Assembly: GCA_900547105.1 (NCBI GenBank)
Contig: URFL01000012.1
Coordinates: forward strand, 1-64,000
Origin: an uncultured Oscillospiraceae bacterium
GTDB taxonomy: Bacteria > Bacillota > Clostridia > Oscillospirales > Acutalibacteraceae
DNA: 64,000 nt
Direction of reading: 5' to 3'
The position numbers and the translations under genes are program-made. The first letter of the stretch is position 1. The number at the start of each line of letters is the position of its first letter. Positions 61,434 through 64,000 of the stretch are shown piece after piece. The notes under the pieces are model-generated. The model saw only the letters and a program-made list of their open reading frames with translations, was not told where the DNA came from and made no database searches.

Positions 61434-64000
61434 TTATGCTTTTTCGCCGGGGAAGGTGCCGATCGCGCCGGTAGCGCGTTTCAAAATGAGCAACGCATCC
61501 GCTGCGCTCACACCCGCTTCGCCGTCTACATCAGCGGCAATGGTCTGCGCTTTGGTGAGCGTCACCTTTTGGGCGGCGGCTTGCAGCGTCAGCAACGCGT
61601 CCACCGCGTCAATGCGGCCATTTTCGTCCACATCGCCGGAGAGGATCGTCTTGGCTGTCAGCGCCTGCTGTGCAGCGGTCAGCTCGCTCGCCGCTGTGTC
61701 CACCGCTTCCTGCGTGGCGTAGGGATTGCTGAGATACGCTTTGGCGAGCGTCAGCGACTGTTCAAAGGCTTTCGCGGTTTCGGGCGTATACATCGACAGC
61801 TCGTCCACCGTATCGGTGGCGGCGATCGCAGCGTTTAGCTCCGCCAGATCCACGGTGGAGGTGTCCGGCTTCTGGCTGTTATCCACAATATACACGTTGG
61901 AAATATCCATGTAGTGGTCGATGGAATTGGGCGCATAGCTGTCCGGCATAAAGCCTTGGATGATGATGCGGCCGGTGGTTGCCCAATCCATATTGCCGGT
62001 TTTGTTGGTGGGCGTTTTGTTCAGCGGAATGGACACATGAAACGCCGATTGTCCCGCGAATTGGGTCTGCGGGTTCAGATTCCAGCCGCAGTTGTTTTCG
62101 CCGTCCAATTCGTCGGAGCGCAGCTTGATGACCAGCTCACGGCACATTTTGGCGGTATCCACATTCTGACTGGAACCAAATGCGATGTCCAGCTCCAAGC
62201 TGAGGGTGGAGCGGTCGCCGTAACCGGACAGGTCGATTTTTTCCTGATCCGCCCATTTCCAGTCGGCGTACAGCAAGCTGTCGCCGTTGTTCAACACCCG
62301 GAATTTGCCGCTCATCGCGGAGAAACTGCCGAGTAAGCCGTAGGGGTTGACCTGCACGGTAAAGGTGGTGGTCTTGCCCTCGAAGCTTACGGTGAGCGTT
62401 TGCTTAGCGGCCTTCAGCCAGTCGTAGCCGCTCACCATATCCGCCGTCACCGGCACTTCCTTTTGGGTGCCGTCGGTGTAGGTGGCAAGAATGGCAGCGC
62501 CGGTGGTATCCAACCGGTCGCCCACCAGATAAGTCGTCTTGTCCGGCGGGGTTTGCATCTCAATTTTGGACAGGGTCACGCCCGAGGGAGAGGTGACCGC
62601 CACGGTGTAGGCGGATACCCAGCCGCCTGCGCTGGTCACGGTGTAGGTGAGCGGTCGGCCGAAATTCTGGGTGCCCGCGCGGTCGCATTGCGCGCCCGCC
62701 GCCAGCGTGACCGCCGGGGTCAGCGCGGTCAGATCGGTGCCGTCCGGCACGGTCACATGAACGGTCTTGTCCACTTGGCTGATAACACCGGTGTGGTTGT
62801 CAATGGCAAACCCGTTGATCGCCGCTGTATAGTCCTGGATATTGGTATAATACATGCCGGCGAGCAGATAGTAGCCCTCAAAATTGGGATGGTCGCCGTC
62901 GCCGCTCAGCAGCTCGCTTTCGTGACCCTTGGTCGCCGCGTTAAAGTCCACCAGGAAGCATCCGGTCTTGTCCGCCACCTTGCGTTGGATCGGCACGATC
63001 TGGTTGTTGACGATGTCCGGCTTCACGCCCCAGTTATCCGGCGTTTCTATCCCGGAGGGGGCAGTGGCGAGGATCACCGTCGCGCCGATGTCCTGATACG
63101 AGGTGATCAGCACGGTGAGATCGCGCTCATAATTTTGGGCGCTGCCGGCTTTCCAGTTGGTCACCAGATCGTACCCGCTTTGGGTTTTGCCGGCGCCTTG
63201 CTTCGAGTCGTTGGAACCCATCAGCAACAGCACCACATCGGGATTATACTCCAAACTCTGCTGATATTCGGGGTGGTAAATGTAGGCACCGCGTTTGTCG
63301 CCGGTTTCCTTTTGACCGTCGATCTGAACGGTGGTGCTGTTCACACCAAACCGACCGATGTCATAGCCGCCGCCCAAAAAGCTCTCCAAATCGGCAAGGA
63401 ATTCGGGCTCGACCGCCAAGCTGTCGCCGACGCAGGCGATCTTGCACTTGGGCAGCTGCTTCACCGTTACTTTGTAGGCGCGGGTGGAACCGTCCGCGCC
63501 GGTGATGGTGTAGGTCACCGGCCGTATGAAATTCTGCGCGCCGGTGGGGGTGTAGGTCGCGCCCGGCTCCAACGAGAGAGTGGGGGTGAGCGCGTTGATG
63601 TTTACCCCGGCGGGCACCGTCAGCGACACGGTGTTCGCTGACTGGTCGATCACCCCGGCGGTCGCGGTGCGGTTAGCGCCGTTGTCCACGCTGAACGCGT
63701 TCAACTGCGCCAGTGTGCTTTGCACCACCGGTTTCATCACTTTGGCGACGGCTTCATACCCGGCATCGTTCAGATGCTCGCCGTCCTCAATAAAGAAGCG
63801 ATCCCGCCCGACAACGGTAGCGCCGTAGCTGTCCACCATCGGCAGCCCCAGCTCAGCGATGGCTTTGCGCTGATACGGCACGATCACCTCATCCATGGTT
63901 TTGGACACGACAGTCCCCTCCACCATGGCGGGTGAGGTGCTGACAATCACCAGCGGATGCCACGGCAGATCGCAGTATTCCCGGATCAGATCGACATAAT
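61434..64000 (-). CDS. secreted SGNH-esterase/dockerin protein, paralogue 3, 5' end beyond the window
   Basis: The reading frame is open to the last base of the window, where it encodes EYCDLPWHPLVIVSTSPAM. This matches the second SGNH module of the protein at 53441, so at least one and a half modules and the signal peptide lie outside. Visible parts: the end of that module (IEDGEHLNDAGY), an Ig-like linker, a full SGNH module (ACVGDSLAVE, MGSNDSK, DGDHPNFEGYY), Ig-like and Big3-like domains, the shared module (ENNCGWNL, MDWATTGRIII), FIVAR and a dockerin (GDVDENGRIDAVDALLTL). About 855 residues are visible. Confidence 0.92.
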   Translation of the reverse strand, partial: YVDLIREYCDLPWHPLVIVSTSPAMVEGTVVSKTMDEVIVPYQRKAIAELGLPMVDSYGATVVGRDRFFIEDGEHLNDAGYEAVAKVMKPVVQSTLAQLNAFSVDNGANRTATAGVIDQSANTVSLTVPAGVNINALTPTLSLEPGATYTPTGAQNFIRPVTYTITGADGSTRAYKVTVKQLPKCKIACVGDSLAVEPEFLADLESFLGGGYDIGRFGVNSTTVQIDGQKETGDKRGAYIYHPEYQQSLEYNPDVVLLLMGSNDSKQGAGKTQSGYDLVTNWKAGSAQNYERDLTVLITSYQDIGATVILATAPSGIETPDNWGVKPDIVNNQIVPIQRKVADKTGCFLVDFNAATKGHESELLSGDGDHPNFEGYYLLAGMYYTNIQDYTAAINGFAIDNHTGVISQVDKTVHVTVPDGTDLTALTPAVTLAAGAQCDRAGTQNFGRPLTYTVTSAGGWVSAYTVAVTSPSGVTLSKIEMQTPPDKTTYLVGDRLDTTGAAILATYTDGTQKEVPVTADMVSGYDWLKAAKQTLTVSFEGKTTTFTVQVNPYGLLGSFSAMSGKFRVLNNGDSLLYADWKWADQEKIDLSGYGDRSTLSLELDIAFGSSQNVDTAKMCRELVIKLRSDELDGENNCGWNLNPQTQFAGQSAFHVSIPLNKTPTNKTGNMDWATTGRIIIQGFMPDSYAPNSIDHYMDISNVYIVDNSQKPDTSTVDLAELNAAIAATDTVDELSMYTPETAKAFEQSLTLAKAYLSNPYATQEAVDTAASELTAAQQALTAKTILSGDVDENGRIDAVDALLTLQAAAQKVTLTKAQTIAADVDGEAGVSAADALLILKRATGAIGTFPGEKA

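Overview
The window reads as a chromosomal segment of a GC-rich, spore-forming, cellulosome-type Clostridia bacterium, most likely Oscillospiraceae/Ruminococcaceae. The signs are consensus TTGACA-N17-TATAAT promoters, strong AGGAGG ribosome sites, two T-box leaders, a candidate sigma-G promoter, MurT/GatD-type cell-wall genes, a circularly permuted GH3 beta-glucosidase and several secreted enzymes with dockerin repeats. No 16S gene or phylogenetic marker was searched, so the placement is inference.

Layout. 1-3305: leuA-leuB operon (leucine) behind a T-box leader. 3333-6089: an Asn/Gln-rich small protein under a sigma-G-like promoter, and a permuted GH3 beta-glucosidase. 6093-14171: a DUF6106-nnr-lipoprotein operon, divergent metY, then a heterodimeric ABC exporter plus a SLOG-fold protein. 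14235-15815: two non-coding RNA candidates, a 6S-like RNA and an ~880-nt transcript carrying an array of GGTGAGTCC boxes; DUF1292 lies between them. 15882-18906: an Ig-like exported protein, Ile-type T-box leader, ilvA, ridA and a small membrane protein. 18907-19560: a patch of palindromic intergenic repeats. 19659-27910: housekeeping genes (nth, a hypoxanthine-DNA glycosylase, glyA, rarA, tlyA) and a Nudix-HAD-CDF-ATP-grasp operon. 28006-31850: a CAP/dockerin secreted protein, alr and a 46-residue proline-rich protein. 31971-43281: purL, lemA-TPM, a GT-C/GT2 glycosylation pair, murT with a gatD-like partner, and a CarD-type regulator behind a 21-bp palindrome. 43354-50102: polysaccharide deacetylase and sialate O-acetylesterase, both dockerin-bearing. 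50292-53347: tRNA-Leu(TAG), brnQ, a DapB-fold dehydrogenase and an MGMT-like protein. 53441-64000: three giant paralogues with tandem SGNH esterase modules and C-terminal dockerins; the last runs off the window.

How parts fit. leuA/leuB and ilvA are each controlled by a T-box whose specifier, by alignment of the two leaders, reads CTC (Leu) and ATC (Ile). RidA next to IlvA clears the reactive enamine IlvA makes. The deacetylase, sialate esterase and SGNH proteins form a carbohydrate de-acylation set, sharing a ~150-residue module (seven copies in five proteins) and dockerins, which suggests attachment to a scaffoldin encoded elsewhere.

The strongest candidate for something undescribed is the 14922-15815 transcript: a strong promoter, a strong terminator, six compact hairpins, then seven exact GGTGAGTCC boxes, most followed by micro-ORFs of only a few codons. 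The box resembles the complement of the 16S rRNA 3' tail. Next in interest are a GatD-like protein that has lost both catalytic Cys and His, the shared module of the secreted enzymes, and a two-box TAGCAC element conserved with exactly 44-bp spacing upstream of two SGNH genes.
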